From Sceloporus undulatus (Eukaryota > Chordata > Lepidosauria > Squamata > Phrynosomatidae): DNA of 64,000 nt. How positions within the stretch are numbered: position 1 is the stretch's first letter; every line of letters begins with the position of its first letter. Under the pieces are notes generated by a model. It saw only the letters and a program-made list of their open reading frames with translations, did not search any database and was not told the DNA's origin. The stretch covers positions 19,837,657 through 19,901,656 of the forward strand of contig NC_056528.1 of NCBI RefSeq assembly GCF_019175285.1, read 5' to 3'. Below are positions 44,831 through 56,157 of this stretch, one piece after another. Made by a program: the position numbers and the translations under genes.

Positions 44831-45105
44831 GCAGAGATCCATCACCTGCAAAACATCTGCAGGGCTGCTCACCAGGAGAGAAAACTCCTCTTGAAGCAAC
44901 AGAAAGACCTTTTGCTTGTGCAGCAGACAACCTCACAGCTGTGGAAACAGCTGCATGAGCAATTGGAAAAGTCACTCCAGCAGGTGCATGGCACCCAGAA
45001 AGAAAGCACAAAGTCTCCCCTCCATATCTCCTCTATTGCAACAGGTTTTGAAAGCTCAAGGGACAGAAGCCGCTCTAACCCACAACAGGGTGTGGATACA
45101 AACAA
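44831..45105 (+). CDS. CCDC187: CCDC187 coding exon 12
   Basis: 275 bases, residues about 900-990. It reads AEIHHLQNICRAAHQERKLL then LKQQKDLLLVQQTTSQLWKQ, a long coiled coil close to the 'AEI..L..I..AAHQER.LLLKQQ' block of CEP350 as remembered. A Ser-rich tail follows. Acceptor tctttgcag|gcag, donor acaa|gtaagg, phase 2 out. Confidence 0.88.
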
Positions 45106-45254
45106 GTAAGGAATGTGTTAGCAAAGCTCTCCTTTTCTACTAGCTAGTCCCTGTGTGGTTCCAACATGGTGGTTGTCATGAAAAGGTTATATGAAGCAAC
45201 AATCCGCTGTACAGCCTTATACGAGAGTTACATGCAAACTGTAGAAAGCCTCTT

Positions 45255-45600
45255 TTTCAGGGGTAGAATTCAGAGCCATTGCTATGTTAGTCTGGAATAC
45301 CATAAGCAAAGGGATCTTTTTGCACTTTTGAGACTAACTGAACAAAAGAAATTGTAGCATAAGCTTTTGTAGACTTCATCTACTTCCTCAAATGCATGGA
45401 GTGAACTGATGCTCAGGAAGGACCTTTATAACCAGACAGCATGAATAGCCATGAAAATGCAAAACCTGTGGGTATGGTGGTGAGGTGACAGGTTCAGCTT
45501 TAACCTAAGTATGCAAAGGGATCTTTTTGCACCTTTGAGACTCACTGAGTGAAAGAAATTGTAGCAAAAGCTTTTGTAGATTAGGTCTACTTCCGCCCAA
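45255..45600. repeat. two pieces of the 'tagtctcaaaggtgc' fold-back family
   Basis: 45255-45400 and 45510-45600 both read 'aaagggatctttttgcac' then 'ttttgtaga' and 'tctacttcc', so they are direct rather than inverted copies. Confidence 0.65.
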
Positions 45601-45889
45601 GCTTGACCTTTGTAATCAGGCTGTATGAACAGCAATAGAAATGCAAAACTTGTGGGCCTTGAGTGACGATGTCAGGAGGAAAGATGTGCCTCTGGCCAGG
45701 GTGGGTGGGTGACCAAATGAATGGTGGAGCAAGTTTTGGCAGGGAACCATAAAAGAGGTATGATAAACTGGCTAAGAGCATTCTCATGAGGCTGGCATGT
45801 TAAAAATGGCATCCTGGCACACTACACATATTATAACACTGCTTAACACCCCAGCCTCACCAAGATGCTCATAGCCAGAGAAGAGAAGA

Positions 45890-46155
45890 GTGACATGATA
45901 AACATCTTTAACTATCTGAATGGCTGTTGTGTGAAAAATGGAGCTGGATTGTTTTCTGATACTCCAAATTCAAATGACAAGAAAAGAGATTCTATCTAAA
46001 TATTAGGAAGAACTTATTTACTCTAAGAGCTGGTCAACACTGGAACAAACTGCCGTGGAGAGTTGTGGACTCTTCATCTTTGGAGGTTGGGTGGGCATAT
46101 TTCAGGAATGTATTCCTGCATGACAGGGGGTTAGTCTAGATGTTCCTTCCACCTC
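45890..46155 (+). repeat. CR1 3' end, diverged
   Basis: 'agtgacatgataaacatctt' to 'tagatgttccttccacctct'. Confidence 0.8.
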
Positions 46156-46156
46156 T

Positions 46157-46381
46157 GGGTGCATCTACACTGTAGAAATAATGCAGTTTGACACCACTTT
46201 AACTGCCATGGCTCCATCTTGTAGAATCCTGGGATTCATAGTTTGGTGGGCCCCCAGCACTCTTTGGCAGAGAAGGCTAAAGACCTTGTAAGATGATGAA
46301 CCCCAGGATTCCATAGGATGGAACTACAACACTTAAAGTGGTCTCAAATTGCATTATTTCTACAGTGTAGATATACCTTCT
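46157..46381. mobile_element. palindromic MITE, nearly intact
   Basis: 'gggtgcatctacactgtag' at the left and 'tctacagtgtagatatacc' at the right. One of the best-preserved copies of this family. Confidence 0.88.
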
Positions 46382-47282
46382 AAGAATCTATGGTTCCTCT
46401 ACGGAAGCATTTGGACATTTTTATCCATCGTGCAATGTCTACATTCATTTCAAAGTTCCAGACATTGTGTTGTGCATGCAGTGCCATTATGCATGGATGC
46501 ACACTGATCCATGCACAAGAATGTCCATGCTCATGCGTTGTGTATGCAGTTCCATATCTTGCATCTTGGTTTAGCTGCTCCACATGTCAAAACTTATGCT
46601 ACACAACCCCATTGTAGGCTCTTGGAGATGCTCTGAAGATGGCGGAAGGCAAAACCTCATGCCACAATATTTGCATCATTGCTGTTTAGTTCATCCTTCT
46701 AATAAGTTTGAGTTCTGAGTGATTAACTGCAGCCTCCTGGGATCTGGAACAGACTTGTCCGAAGTGCTGTGTGATGCATTAAAAAACAAATCCCTCCCCC
46801 TTTCTCTATACAGTATATTTAAAATGAAGACCGAGCTTTCGACAACAGAATTTGTCAGGGGCTTCTGTGGCAGCTGCGGCTACCTTTCTTGAGGGCCAAT
46901 TGATTATCCCTTTCCATGCCAATCCGCAAAGGGATAAATCGTGGCTCAGAGTGGCTGTTTAGGCTCTTTTCTTCCTCCGAGCGGTAATTACTTTGAGCAC
47001 AATCACCATAATGTCAATGGGACAATTCACTGAGCTGTTGTGAGTAGAGACTCTTGAAAAATCCATCGCTCTGCAAGTGGACAGTGGGGAGGGGGGGAGA
47101 CTTTGGCAACTATCCGCTGAATGTCTCCCTCTCTCACAACTCTTAGACTTTCAGTGAGTGATGGCTACTCTCATATCAGCAGAGTGGAAATCTGCTCCTG
47201 GTTTTGGAGAGCCTTAACGGAGCTACCTATGGTGCTGAAACTAGTTTGGAGGTAGAGTTCAGCAACTGGATAACTCCTTTAG
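46382..47282. other. CCDC187 intron, unique, possibly regulatory
   Basis: The part at 46820-47190 is non-repetitive. It contains 'ggtaattactttgagcac' and 'gccaattgattatcc', which hold TAATTA/ATTGATTA homeodomain-type cores. Worth a conservation check. Confidence 0.4.
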
Positions 47283-47355
47283 AATCACAGAGTTGGAAGA
47301 GACCCCAAGGGCCATCCAACTCCCTGCTAGACAAGAACACATAATCAAAGCACAA
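47283..47355 (-). repeat. CR1 tail
   Basis: 'gaatcacagagttggaagag' terminal CR1 fragment. Confidence 0.8.
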
Positions 47356-48028
47356 GTTCTTTTCTCCATCTAAGGCCAGGGTGGTAGCACCTGGAATGGA
47401 GGGAGGACCTTTCATCTGCTTCTGGACCAGGCATGGTGGAATTGTGTCTCCTTTTCTCTCCCTCTGAGGTCAGAGTAATGGAAGGAGGGCCTTTCTTCTG
47501 GCTCTGGGCTAGGCATTCTTTCCCTCCAAGACAATGGTGATGGAAATTGGCTCTGGGCTAGTCATAGGGAAAGCTGTCCCTGCCTTTTATTCTTTCCCTC
47601 TGAGGCCAGGGCAATGGAAGTCGGAATGGAAGAATGCTGTGAACTATTGTACCATTTCATGTAAAAAATCTAATATCCCCACATACAGTATTATACAATG
47701 TCCCCAGATACAGTATTATACAGTATTATACATTACCTGTACTCTATCGTTTTGATAGAAAGGGCAAAGTGACATCACATTTCACAAGTAAACTAACAGT
47801 GCAGATGAGCATTGCAAGCTGTTTTTAAAAATGAAATGATGTCCCTACAGGTTTCCAGAAGAGCAATGCACCCTTTTTTCTGACCATAAGAAAGTCAATG
47901 GGAAATCAAGGGCCCCCAATACAGTCCTGGGCCACACTTCACCCTCTTGCTGGTTTTAAGGGTTGCTTTTCACTACCATTGCTCTGCTCATCTGTCTTCC
48001 TCCCATCTGCCTCTGGAGCATTAGATCA

Positions 48029-48029
<1 letters not shown>
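47356..48029. other. CCDC187 intron
   Basis: The part at 47395-47625 has repeated words ('ggagggcctttc', 'ctctgaggccagg'), perhaps a degraded tandem repeat. Around 47680-47730 'acagtattatac' recurs. Confidence 0.4.
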
Positions 48030-48075
<46 letters not shown>

Positions 48076-48135
48076 TTATATCCCGCCTCTCTGTGCAACA
48101 CAATCAGGACGGCTTACACGTTAAAATACACAACC
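48030..48135 (-). repeat. TAA microsatellite plus LINE 3' end
   Basis: About 15 TAA units (48030-48075) followed by 'tttatatcccgcctctctg'. This is an inverted LINE terminus with its simple tail. Confidence 0.75.
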
Positions 48136-48950
48136 CCGTATCACAACGTTAAGGTTTTGTCACTCTCAGAAGCTGCAGGCATGATCCATCCTGACCGTTC
48201 TGGAAATGTGCCACGAATTCTCTAACCTCCCCCTCCCCACCAGCAACTTCTAACATTGTCAGTTCCCATTGAGAAGCGTGCTGGGTGAGTTTGAGGCCAA
48301 GTGTGTTTGGCTAATGGAAGCACTCTCAAATAAATCTTTGCATGAAACTGATCTATAATTCATGTTGCTATTGATTATAGGTCACCGGCGCCTTTAAAAA
48401 GGATTGCTGGCTTCACTTTCGTTCCTTTTGACAGAGAGGCTTGTTGGCAGATGCAGAACGGTAGATGTTCTTAATCTTCTCGTGCCCGTTGCAGGCTTTG
48501 TCTTACAGATGCTTAACCAAGTGGCTTCATGTGGATGGGCTTTTCTGGTGAAGATCTAGAATGGCCATTCATTATATTGCCTGCTCCGTCTTTGTTGAAG
48601 GATCCAGTTTGGAAAGTACACTCAGCCGGCCACATTTATGGCTTTGACTTGTACAGATTTGATCATTCATGGGTTTGAGTAATATGTTCTCTTTAGAACT
48701 CTCTAGGCCTCCAGTTGTGGTGCTGCCAGAAGTGGACCATAAAGTTGCACTGGAGGACCTAGAAAGTCCTACAGAATACACTTCTCTAGGCTTTTGTAGG
48801 TCCTCCAGCCAGCTCTCAGTGGATATTGAGAACAGAGTTGCACTGGAAGACCTAGAGATTACTAGAGAGGTGTTCTCCTGGATAAAAAAATAGTGGGTTT
48901 TTTTATTTGCAGTTTTTCCACTTTCATCAGGTGAATGTTAAGTGCCTCTA
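48136..48950. other. CCDC187 intron, partly repetitive
   Basis: 48690-48880 contains two similar segments around 'gttgcactgga.gacctaga' and 'ctctaggc', likely an unclassified DNA element. The rest is unique. Confidence 0.4.
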
Positions 48951-48959
48951 ACCTCACCA

Positions 48960-49300
48960 AGGGGCTGAACAGACCACCCATAAGCGACGGCCTGCAGCAG
49001 CCCTTTGCCGGATCAGGGCCATGGCAACTACATGCCACAGCCCCGATCTGGCCTTCCGTGGCACAAAAGGGAGCCACAAAATGGCGCGGCTGTTCAGTGC
49101 TCCTTTGGCACTGCATCATCTGGACGCAGTGCCAGATGAGCGCCATGACACTGCCCGCCATGTGGTCAGGTGTACAGTGTGATGACAATGTCAGGGCAGT
49201 GTCAGGACATGTGTCGTGTGGGCACCACGCCCCCATTCTGCCCCCAGGCCAATGTTTATCACCGGTCAGTCGAGGCCCTAAATGCGGAGGGCCTACTGTA
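48960..49300. repeat. GC-rich possible DNA element
   Basis: Markedly more GC-rich than its surroundings ('cccataagcgacggcctgc', 'aaaatggcgcggctg'). Inner inverted words occur near 49110-49140 ('tttggcactgcatcatctgg'). Probably a young non-autonomous element, but its ends are unclear. Confidence 0.4.
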
Positions 49301-49794
49301 ATGTATTTATCACTGGAGCTCTCCCTGTTGCTAAACCTAATATAGGGATGTGGAACAGCTCACCGGATGACTCCTTCGAAGTCTGGAAGTAATGTCCAAC
49401 AACAACAAAGGGCAAAATGTTATTGAAAACTAGGATAGAAAGCAACTTCTAAAAACCAGTTTTAGCAGCTAGTTCAAGGCTGCCTCTCCTTGAAAGGAAG
49501 ATCCACAGCTGAGGGGTTATTTCAACAAGTTTCAGTCTAAAGAGACTTTCCTAAATGCAAGACTTTCCCACCGGAATACATTCAGCAAAACTAATGTTGT
49601 GTGCTCCCCCCAGTTTATTCACTGCCTTTGATACAGCTGACCATTCTGTCTTTTTCTTTCATTTGACTCCTGTTACTTATGTTATACTAACCCAGTATTT
49701 CATCTTCTCTCTTTCCTCCTAATTGCAATTTCATTTATTCCCATCGCACACAATGGAACGTGGTGACAGCAGAACAATTAAGAAATTAGCTGTA
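49301..49794. other. CCDC187 intron, unique
   Basis: No feature recognised. Confidence 0.4.
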
Positions 49795-49820
49795 ACACAC
49801 ACACACACACACACACACAA
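49795..49820. repeat. CA microsatellite
   Basis: About 12 CA units, less than 40 bases before the acceptor of exon 13. Confidence 0.9.
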
Positions 49821-49858
49821 CCTTTGCAAATGATTCTCTGAATTATGTTTCTTTGCAG

Positions 49859-50049
49859 CCTCCATACAGAAAGTGGGGAAGTGTTGTCCCAAGCGGTTAA
49901 AGAGTTAGAAGAATTCCCCAAAGAGAAGCAACAGCCCAGGGATCAAGAAGCTGAGACCAAGGATATTATTACAGCCAAGGATTCCCATTTCTCCAGAGAA
50001 CAACCCATAGGCTCAGCCATAACCAGCAGAGGATGCAAGGGGAGTGGAG
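49859..50049 (+). CDS. CCDC187: CCDC187 coding exon 13
   Basis: 191 bases, residues about 991-1054: LHTESGEVLSQAVKELEEFP then KEKQQPRDQEAETKDIITAK. Acidic and probably disordered. Acceptor tttctttgcag|cctc, donor ggag|gtaact, phase 1 out. The frame stays open beyond the donor, but it runs into a transposon at 50225, so the donor is the natural end. Confidence 0.8.
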
Positions 50050-50224
50050 GTAACTATGATAGGGACAAGGTAACCATGATTATGGGAATATGGGAGAAGG
50101 TGGAAGAGAACATTTCCCAAAAGCAGATGGGGAGAAACTCAAGTCCTAGAGCCAAATCCGGCACTCTTTGGGTACCAATTCGACCCTGCTTCCCCACTTC
50201 CAATTCCCCATCGGTCAAAGATGG

Positions 50225-50445
50225 CTGCATCTGCACTGCAAAAATAATGCAGTTTGACACTGCTTTAACTGCCATGGCTCCATAGTATAGAATCCTGGAA
50301 TGTGTCGTTTGTTGTGGCACCTGAGCTCTCTAACAGAGAAGGAGAAATATCTCACAAAACTACAAATCCCAGAATTCCATAGCATTGAGTGGACATTAAA
50401 GCGGTGTCAAACTGCTTCATTTCTGCAGTGCAGATGCAGACCCTG
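50225..50445. mobile_element. palindromic MITE, nearly intact
   Basis: 'gctgcatctgcactgcaaa' at the left and 'tctgcagtgcagatgcag' at the right. Same family as 46157. Confidence 0.85.
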
Positions 50446-50451
50446 GTTTTC

Positions 50452-50585
50452 CAGACCTAGTCTAGATCAACACGCAAACCACTATAGCACGCTGGCTGTC
50501 TTGAAATGGAGCTAGTTTTGTTTTTAAACTGTACTTTTTAAATTTTGTAAGCTGCTCTGAGTCCCAGTTTTGGGAAAAGGATGGG

Positions 50586-50629
<44 letters not shown>

Positions 50630-50700
50630 TTATTTTTATCCCGCCTCTCCGCAGGTATCGAGATGGCTTACATTGCTAAAAACACATAATATATAATAAC
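50452..50700. repeat. SINE head, LINE end and TAA repeat
   Basis: An inverted SINE head (50452-50502, 'cgcaaaccactatagcacg') is followed by a plus LINE 3' end ('gtaagctgctctgagtccc', 50515-50587), a TAA run (50588-50630), and an inverted LINE end ('atcccgcctctccgc'). Confidence 0.65.
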
Positions 50701-51550
50701 ATAACACAATAACATAAAAATAACCCCCCAGGGCCATCTAATTTTTGTTTCTGAGCCCTGCAAATTTCCAGACCTCTTCTTGGGTACCTTTCTCTTTTGA
50801 ACGTCTGCCTTTCTGAAATGGTCCTCGAGGAGGGAATAAATTAGATCAGCGGCCGTTACATCCAATTTGCTTCTGCGGTTCCACTCGCACTTTAATACAG
50901 GCCGAAAGAGCAAACATTCTCTTCAATTATTATTACGAAGGTGTCTTGACTAACATCCTGGTGGCATAAATCACGGGAGAGCCATGGCATCGGGGAGCCT
51001 TCCAAGGTTTACCATGGAATACAATTACGTGGGCTTTCCAGAACAAAATCATAACTTATCCTGATTGTGCTATTAAAAATGTGCTTTCTTCTGGGGTCTT
51101 TCTGACATAATTTAAGAGATCACATTCTTTAAGGAAGAAAAAAAAAGTCACATCTATCAGCTGGAGATGGCCCCAGACAGGGAATGATTTTAGTTTCTTG
51201 GTTTCATCCTAAGTTCATATTTCTTCCTCCTTCTCACTCAGCTTATAAGAAGCACATCCAGGCCTTATATATGAGACATCTGTATAATTTATATAGTCTT
51301 GTGGGCACCTCATCTGTGCAAATTATAAATGTTTATGTCAGCGGTTATAATTCTGAGTAACTGCTCTCATTCATACCATTTTAACCTAATGAAATATCAT
51401 TTATGCCATAAAAAACCAACCCTGACCCAGACTGTATCTCGGTCGATAACACTGCTGGCTAATAGAAACAATAGTACTAATGAATAACATGTCCCAAAAG
51501 CCCCAGGCCATACAGTATGTACATAATCTTTATCTTTATCTTCAACAGTC
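50701..51550. other. CCDC187 intron, unique, possibly regulatory
   Basis: No repeat is recognised across about 850 bases. 50810-51110 has mixed composition with CG dinucleotides and A/T-rich cores. Confidence 0.35.
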
Positions 51551-51559
51551 TTTAAAAAG

Positions 51560-51765
51560 AAGCTGTGCAAATTTCTATAAATGCCTTTTAAATGATGCAT
51601 GCGTCCTAAGAGTCCGGAAGTTACACCAAATCTGTGCTCCAGTCCTTAGGACTGGATTGTGGCTTTGGCATGGCTTCCGGACTCTTAGGACGCATGCAAC
51701 ATTTAAACAGCATACCAACAATGACCCAAAGCAGCTTTATTTTGGCCTGTCTGTATGGGGCCATA
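51560..51765. mobile_element. palindromic MITE ('gcctgttacagactg' family variant)
   Basis: Mirrored 'gcgtcctaagagtccggaag' and 'ccggactcttaggacgc' around a short centre, with 'agcagctttattttggcc' at the right end. The left outer end is lost. Confidence 0.8.
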
Positions 51766-51867
51766 GTTTCTCTTTCTGAAGCTCCTTTCCTTTTGGCACA
51801 TGCAAAATAAACAGAAATGAAACAGATATCTTTAAATCTAAAGATAACCAAACAGTAAAACTGAACA

Positions 51868-51965
51868 CAAAGGGATCTTGCAGCAGCACCTTTGAGACTA
51901 AATGAAAGACAGAACTTGGTGGCATAAGCTTTTGTAGACTTGAGCCTACTTCCTCAGATGAAGAT
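51868..51965. repeat. half fold-back element
   Basis: 'gcacctttgagactaaatg' to 'gagcctacttcctcagatg', one arm of the 4779 family. Confidence 0.65.
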
Positions 51966-52058
51966 GAAACTACACCTAAATTCTCCCACTTTGGGAGAAA
52001 GGTGGCATATGCATGACATAAATAAATAAATAACATCCAAAATTCTCTTGCTTTCTAG

Positions 52059-53584
52059 ATAATTTCGTGAGCCAAAAGAAGGAAGAGCAAGATACTGGTT
52101 CAATAAAGTATTCCAAAGAAGTCCCTTTTGGTAGTTCCATGAACGAGGGACCACAGTGTTTGGTTTCAACGATCTCTCCCGCTACATTATATAGTTTCTC
52201 TCCCTTCATGGAGAACTCCCAGTCGGATGCTGAATTTCATAAGGCTCGTGCCATCTTAATCAATATTTCTGGAAGTTCTCTTTCATCCTTAGAAGAAGCT
52301 GAGGATGCCCAAGACACCGACGTTAGCCTGCCTGAAGAATTTATCTTCCAGGATGAGCTTCAGGATGATCGCTATGGTGGGGTGTTTCATGATACTCTAA
52401 CTGTACCACAAATAGCAATAGACACATCATTATCATCTGGCAAGAGAGGCCACACTCAAATGTCTGAAGATCATTCAGATCGGGATGACCTGCCAGCTAC
52501 ATACAGCCAGGGAAAGACCCTGGAAGGTACGTCAGCCAGTGAAAGAAAAGATAGATCTGATTCAATGATATTATCAACTGATGGAAGCCCAAGTCCCAAG
52601 TCCCTTTCGAAAGGAGGATCCCACTCTGGTCAGAAAAACACAACGACCATTGGAAGGGATGCAACCTCTTTGAAAGATTCAGAGCCAAGGGCAGAGACTA
52701 TGGACAAGATGGCTTTTCAAGGAGATGCTGAGCCAGTAGCTGTTTTATCATGCAGCGGGATATGTTTCGACAGTCCTAAGGATCAGAAAAAGCAAGGGCT
52801 GACAGAGGCCAGTAGCACCACTGAAGGAGATGGTAATGATGAGAACCCATCTTGTTCCAAAGCTAAGGATGAATCCATGACACTTGAACCCAAATCCTGC
52901 TTGGAGGATGCAGATTCTCTCAATGATGGTTCAGAACTTCTAACAGGTGAGATGCAATTGTTTCCGTCACAAAATTCCTCCAAACCTCTCTTAGTTTTAG
53001 ACAGCGGAAGTGGTTGTGTGGAGCATTCAGTTGGAGAAGGCCAATCCTTGGATGAAGTTCCTACCGCCCAACTTCTCAAAGTGTCCATGAGTGATGATGA
53101 GATCGGCGTTGGCTCATTACGCCCCCAAAGTATAGAAGAAACAGTAAATGGAAATCAAAATGGTTCTACAATGGATAGTCAAAGCACAAAGGAATCTGGA
53201 ATGGCAACACACCATTCAAGCTCACCCAAAGCTGGGGAGTTCTTCTCACCTAAGAACCAAGATGATACAGCACTCTCCAGCAATGGACATTTACCTGGAG
53301 TAGAGGATGAGATATTGTCTCCTGTGGATGAAGTGTTGTCTTATGAAAGCTCTGATCTACTGTCCTCCACCAACAAAGACGTCTCCTTCCAAAGTGAAGA
53401 TCTTCCTGCCCCACCTGAAGACTTGAGTGAAAAAGGTTCTAATTTCAGCCTGCAAGACTTTCCATCCCCACCTGAACAATTTGTCTTCCCTGAGACTGGA
53501 GAGCTTCAGTATGCCACGGAGGAAGACGCATCCATAAAAACAAACGACTTGCCTTCCTTATCGGATGATCTCAGGTCGGAGTAG
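52059..53584 (+). CDS. CCDC187: CCDC187 terminal coding exon 14
   Basis: 1526 bases, residues about 1055-1562. The first part contains 'ENSQSDAEFHKARAILINIS' and 'GSSLSSLEEAED', recalling a CEP350 box. The long middle is Ser/Asp/Glu-rich and probably disordered. The end carries repeated acidic-Leu-Pro-Pro motifs (SEDLPAPPEDL, QDFPSPPEQF, NDLPSLSDDL). It stops at TAG 53582-53584 without a CAP-Gly domain. A weak donor-like 'ctcag|gtcgga' just before the stop is not followed by any recognisable exon. Acceptor tgctttctag|ataa, phase 1 in. Confidence 0.88.
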
Positions 53585-53907
53585 ATTTCCCATTGCTACC
53601 TCTAGCATTACCAAATGTGTCTTCCTTGCCTTTGGGGCAAGGAAAACCATATAGGAGGAAAGAAGGTCTTCATACAAAGTATGCTTCATTCTGGCAATTT
53701 GATGTGTCCAGTTTGTATTTGCACCAGGTTGTATCAAGCAAAGCATCGGTTGCCTTGAGAAGCAACAAAGGTGCCATTGTCCAAAAAACAGATTGACAAT
53801 GGCTTCTGCTAAGCCTTTCTTATCATTTGATGTTGAAGCAGAGACCACCTAGAATCTTAACATTGAGGGATGCACCACTTCTAATGGTGGTATATAGCAT
53901 GGTTGTG

Positions 53908-54090
53908 TGCGGTTTGAGCGTTGAACTACAACTCTGGAGACCTGGTTTCCATGAAACCCACTCTCTCAACCTCAGGGCAATGCAATGGCATACCTCCTCT
54001 GAAGAAACCTTGCCAGGAAAACCCCATGATAGTTTCACCTTAGGGCTGCCATGTCGGAAACAGCATGAAGACACACGCCGACAAAAACAA
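53908..54090 (+). repeat. tRNA-derived SINE in the 3' UTR
   Basis: Diverged sense copy: 'gtttgagcgttgaactac' head, shortened body, and tail 'cagcatgaagacacac'. Confidence 0.8.
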
Positions 54091-54932
54091 CTTGTCCTGT
54101 TAGAAGATGGTAATCATGGCAGACCTATGGAGAAGAACTCAATGCTCAAATATTATTAGTGTTGTGGCATGTTTGTGCCCCAAACCCAGGAAAAAATGAA
54201 CAATGCACCAAGAAAAACCAAATCTCAGTAGATACCAAAGAACCACATGTTTAAATCATGGAAGGGATTTTTAAAAATATAAACAAATTGCACTAATTTC
54301 TTAGCTTTTATGAAGGTAATCACAGATTAAATATATATATTTGGATCACTGTGATAGCAATGAAGTAGCCTAGAGAAACCTCTAATGACTTTTCAATATA
54401 TAATCCATAGATCCCCTTTCCTTCACATTTAATGAACTGGAAGAAGAGACTTTGCATAGAGTAGGTTGCAAAATAAGGGGGATATAAGGTGTTGTTTTGT
54501 ATGATGAAGGGCTTTCTCCTGTGAAATTTGTGAATGAAAAAGTTAGTTCATCTGATTCTCAATCAACACATTGCTTTTAATTTGAATACGTGTTGAAATA
54601 ACAGCAACGGTTCTGCGATTAAATAAAACAAACCAGGCTTACATGATATAAGAGCACATTTTTAGGACCGTACTGATGTAACATATTGTTCAATGTCAGT
54701 TCCATTTCTTTTTTATTCAGCATTTTAAAAAATAACACAATAACAGAAATGAGATTACTGAATCCTGACTACATGCAACAGGTTTTAATTCAAGATGCCA
54801 TGTCAGTTTGGTAAACCGAAATGAAACGCTGAACAAATGCATAGACTAGGCATTGGCATTTTTGTATTTCCAAATGAAGGTTATGCTCTGGCTAGAGCAT
54901 CTTATGTAGATCTTGGTCAAAGCAGGACATTC

Positions 54933-54938
54933 AATAAA
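54933..54938 (+). terminator. CCDC187: likely poly(A) signal of CCDC187
   Basis: Canonical AATAAA (ttcaataaagg) about 1.35 kb after the stop codon. Confidence 0.5.
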
Positions 54939-54960
54939 GGTTGATTGTACCAGAAAAAAT

Positions 54961-55400
54961 TGCACAGTTTCATGAATGACTGTCAGCTTGAAACATTGGA
55001 ATGGATATCTTGTGGAAAAGGGAATATTCTTCGTTTTTGCTGCTCCGGAGACTGTTTTCTCTTTTTCCCAAACTAATTTTAACTACCTTTGTTGGAGGCT
55101 TTTTTAAAACAAAGCTTGGAAAAGGTCAACATTAGGGATGCTTTAGTTGGGGATTTCCCATATTGGTGTGGGTTGATCGAAATGTTCGAGAATCCCTTCC
55201 GGTGATAGCATTCTTTTGTCATATGATATGATCATTGATGTTTAGATCCCCTTGATGTGACCTATTCTCCCAGTAGATCCCACCATAAGTTACCATGCAT
55301 ACATGGAAGATAGTAACCACTCATTAACTCTGCTAAATGCAAGGAAAATCATGCACATCTCTGAGCTTTTTAGCTGTGTTATGTTGTTTACCATGGAATC
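54961..55400. other. intergenic sequence
   Basis: Between CCDC187 and QSOX2. No feature recognised. Confidence 0.4.
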
Positions 55401-55404
55401 CTAA

Positions 55405-55612
55405 TATCCAGAGGCAGCTGTGTCGGCCACATAGCAAAGTACAGTGCCATCCAAAACCCACAAGGCAGTGATACTTTTATAGGGCCAACTCCAGTAGCCA
55501 TGTCGGCCACATAGCACAGTACAGTGCCATCCAAAATCCACAAGACCATGATACTTTTATTGGGCCAGTCAAAATGCACATTATACGTGTCGCAAGCTCT
55601 TAATGCAAAGCA
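55405..55612. repeat. tandem pieces of the 'ccaaccaaaatgcac' element
   Basis: 'gtcggccacatagca' followed by 'agtacagtgccatccaaa' occurs twice (from about 55422 and 55504), a partial duplication. It then ends in 'cagtcaaaatgcacatt'. Confidence 0.65.
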
Positions 55613-55878
55613 TTTGGTCTCTTCCTAACAAAGGGGTTTGCGGACTCACAAAGGATTTAAGACAAGCTCACTCTCAAAGGCATTAGCTTTTTATCTTGCA
55701 AACGGGATTTAAAGTTGGCTTTCTGGGCTGGATCTCCCAGCATCCACATGGCCAGAAAGAGAAGGAGCCCACTTGCATGAACACCGCTTCCATACCATCT
55801 GAACTAAGGACGGTAACTACAACATCTTGACCCAAAAATGCAGGGCTAGGACTAACATTGTCAGTTCTTTTCTTTCCT

Positions 55879-56157
55879 GTGAAGTCGAAGGCTTTTGTGG
55901 CCGGCGTCCATAGTTTTTTGTGGGTTTTTCGGGCAATGTGGCCATGTTCTGGAAGAGTTTATTCCTGACGTTTCACCAGCATCTGTGGCTTTGGCATCTT
56001 CAGAGAATGTTGGCATATACTCCTTACAGTATATATGTATCCCGCTCTCTTCTATGCCAGCATTCTCTAAAGATGCCAGCCACAGATGCTGGCGTTGAAA
56101 CCTCAGGAATAAACTCTTCTAGAACATGGCCACATACCCTGAAAAACCCACAAAAAA
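55879..56157. mobile_element. fold-back element ('gtgaagtcgaaggcttt' family)
   Basis: Left arm 'gtgaagtcgaaggctttt' with 'gtgggtttttcgggc', right arm 'ccctgaaaaacccacaaaa'. The inner arms 'cagcatctgtgg' and 'ccacagatgctgg' are also mirrored. Confidence 0.8.

Larger units (their letters stand above)
24668..54960 (+). other. CCDC187: CCDC187 gene (14 coding exons plus 3' UTR)
   Basis: Fourteen exons with canonical AG/GT borders and matching phases join into 1562 codons from ATG 24672 to TAG 53582-53584. The protein resembles the N-terminal and middle parts of the centrosomal scaffold CEP350. It has a basic 'KLQKLKERIRQQKQR' helix, an arginine/lysine-rich coiled coil near residues 400-460, and a conserved block (residues about 808-990) starting WSELSQFYG and rich in LREEELRARHQ-type heptads. 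Last come an 'AEFHKARAILINISGSS' box and acidic SED-LP-PPE repeats. There is no CAP-Gly domain, unlike CEP350. From memory, CCDC187 is the CEP350-related gene next to QSOX2, probably acting in microtubule anchoring at centrosomes or cilia; its function is poorly known. Further upstream coding exons cannot be excluded. Confidence 0.85.
53585..54960 (+). other. CCDC187: CCDC187 3' UTR with poly(A) signals
   Basis: Inferred 3' UTR. AATAAA hexamers occur at 54622-54627 and 54933-54938. The second is followed by about 20 bases and then T/G-containing sequence, making it the likelier end. The exact end cannot be fixed without transcripts. Confidence 0.5.

Noticed and set aside
50050-50285. Continuation of the exon 13 frame past its donor
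   Set aside because: The open frame runs into a palindromic MITE at 50225, whereas the donor at 50050 joins in phase to the conserved exon at 52059.
53570-53584. Splice donor at the end of the terminal CCDC187 exon
   Set aside because: 'ctcag|gtcgga' is a weak site and no CEP350-like CAP-Gly exon is visible downstream, so I kept the TAG as the true stop.
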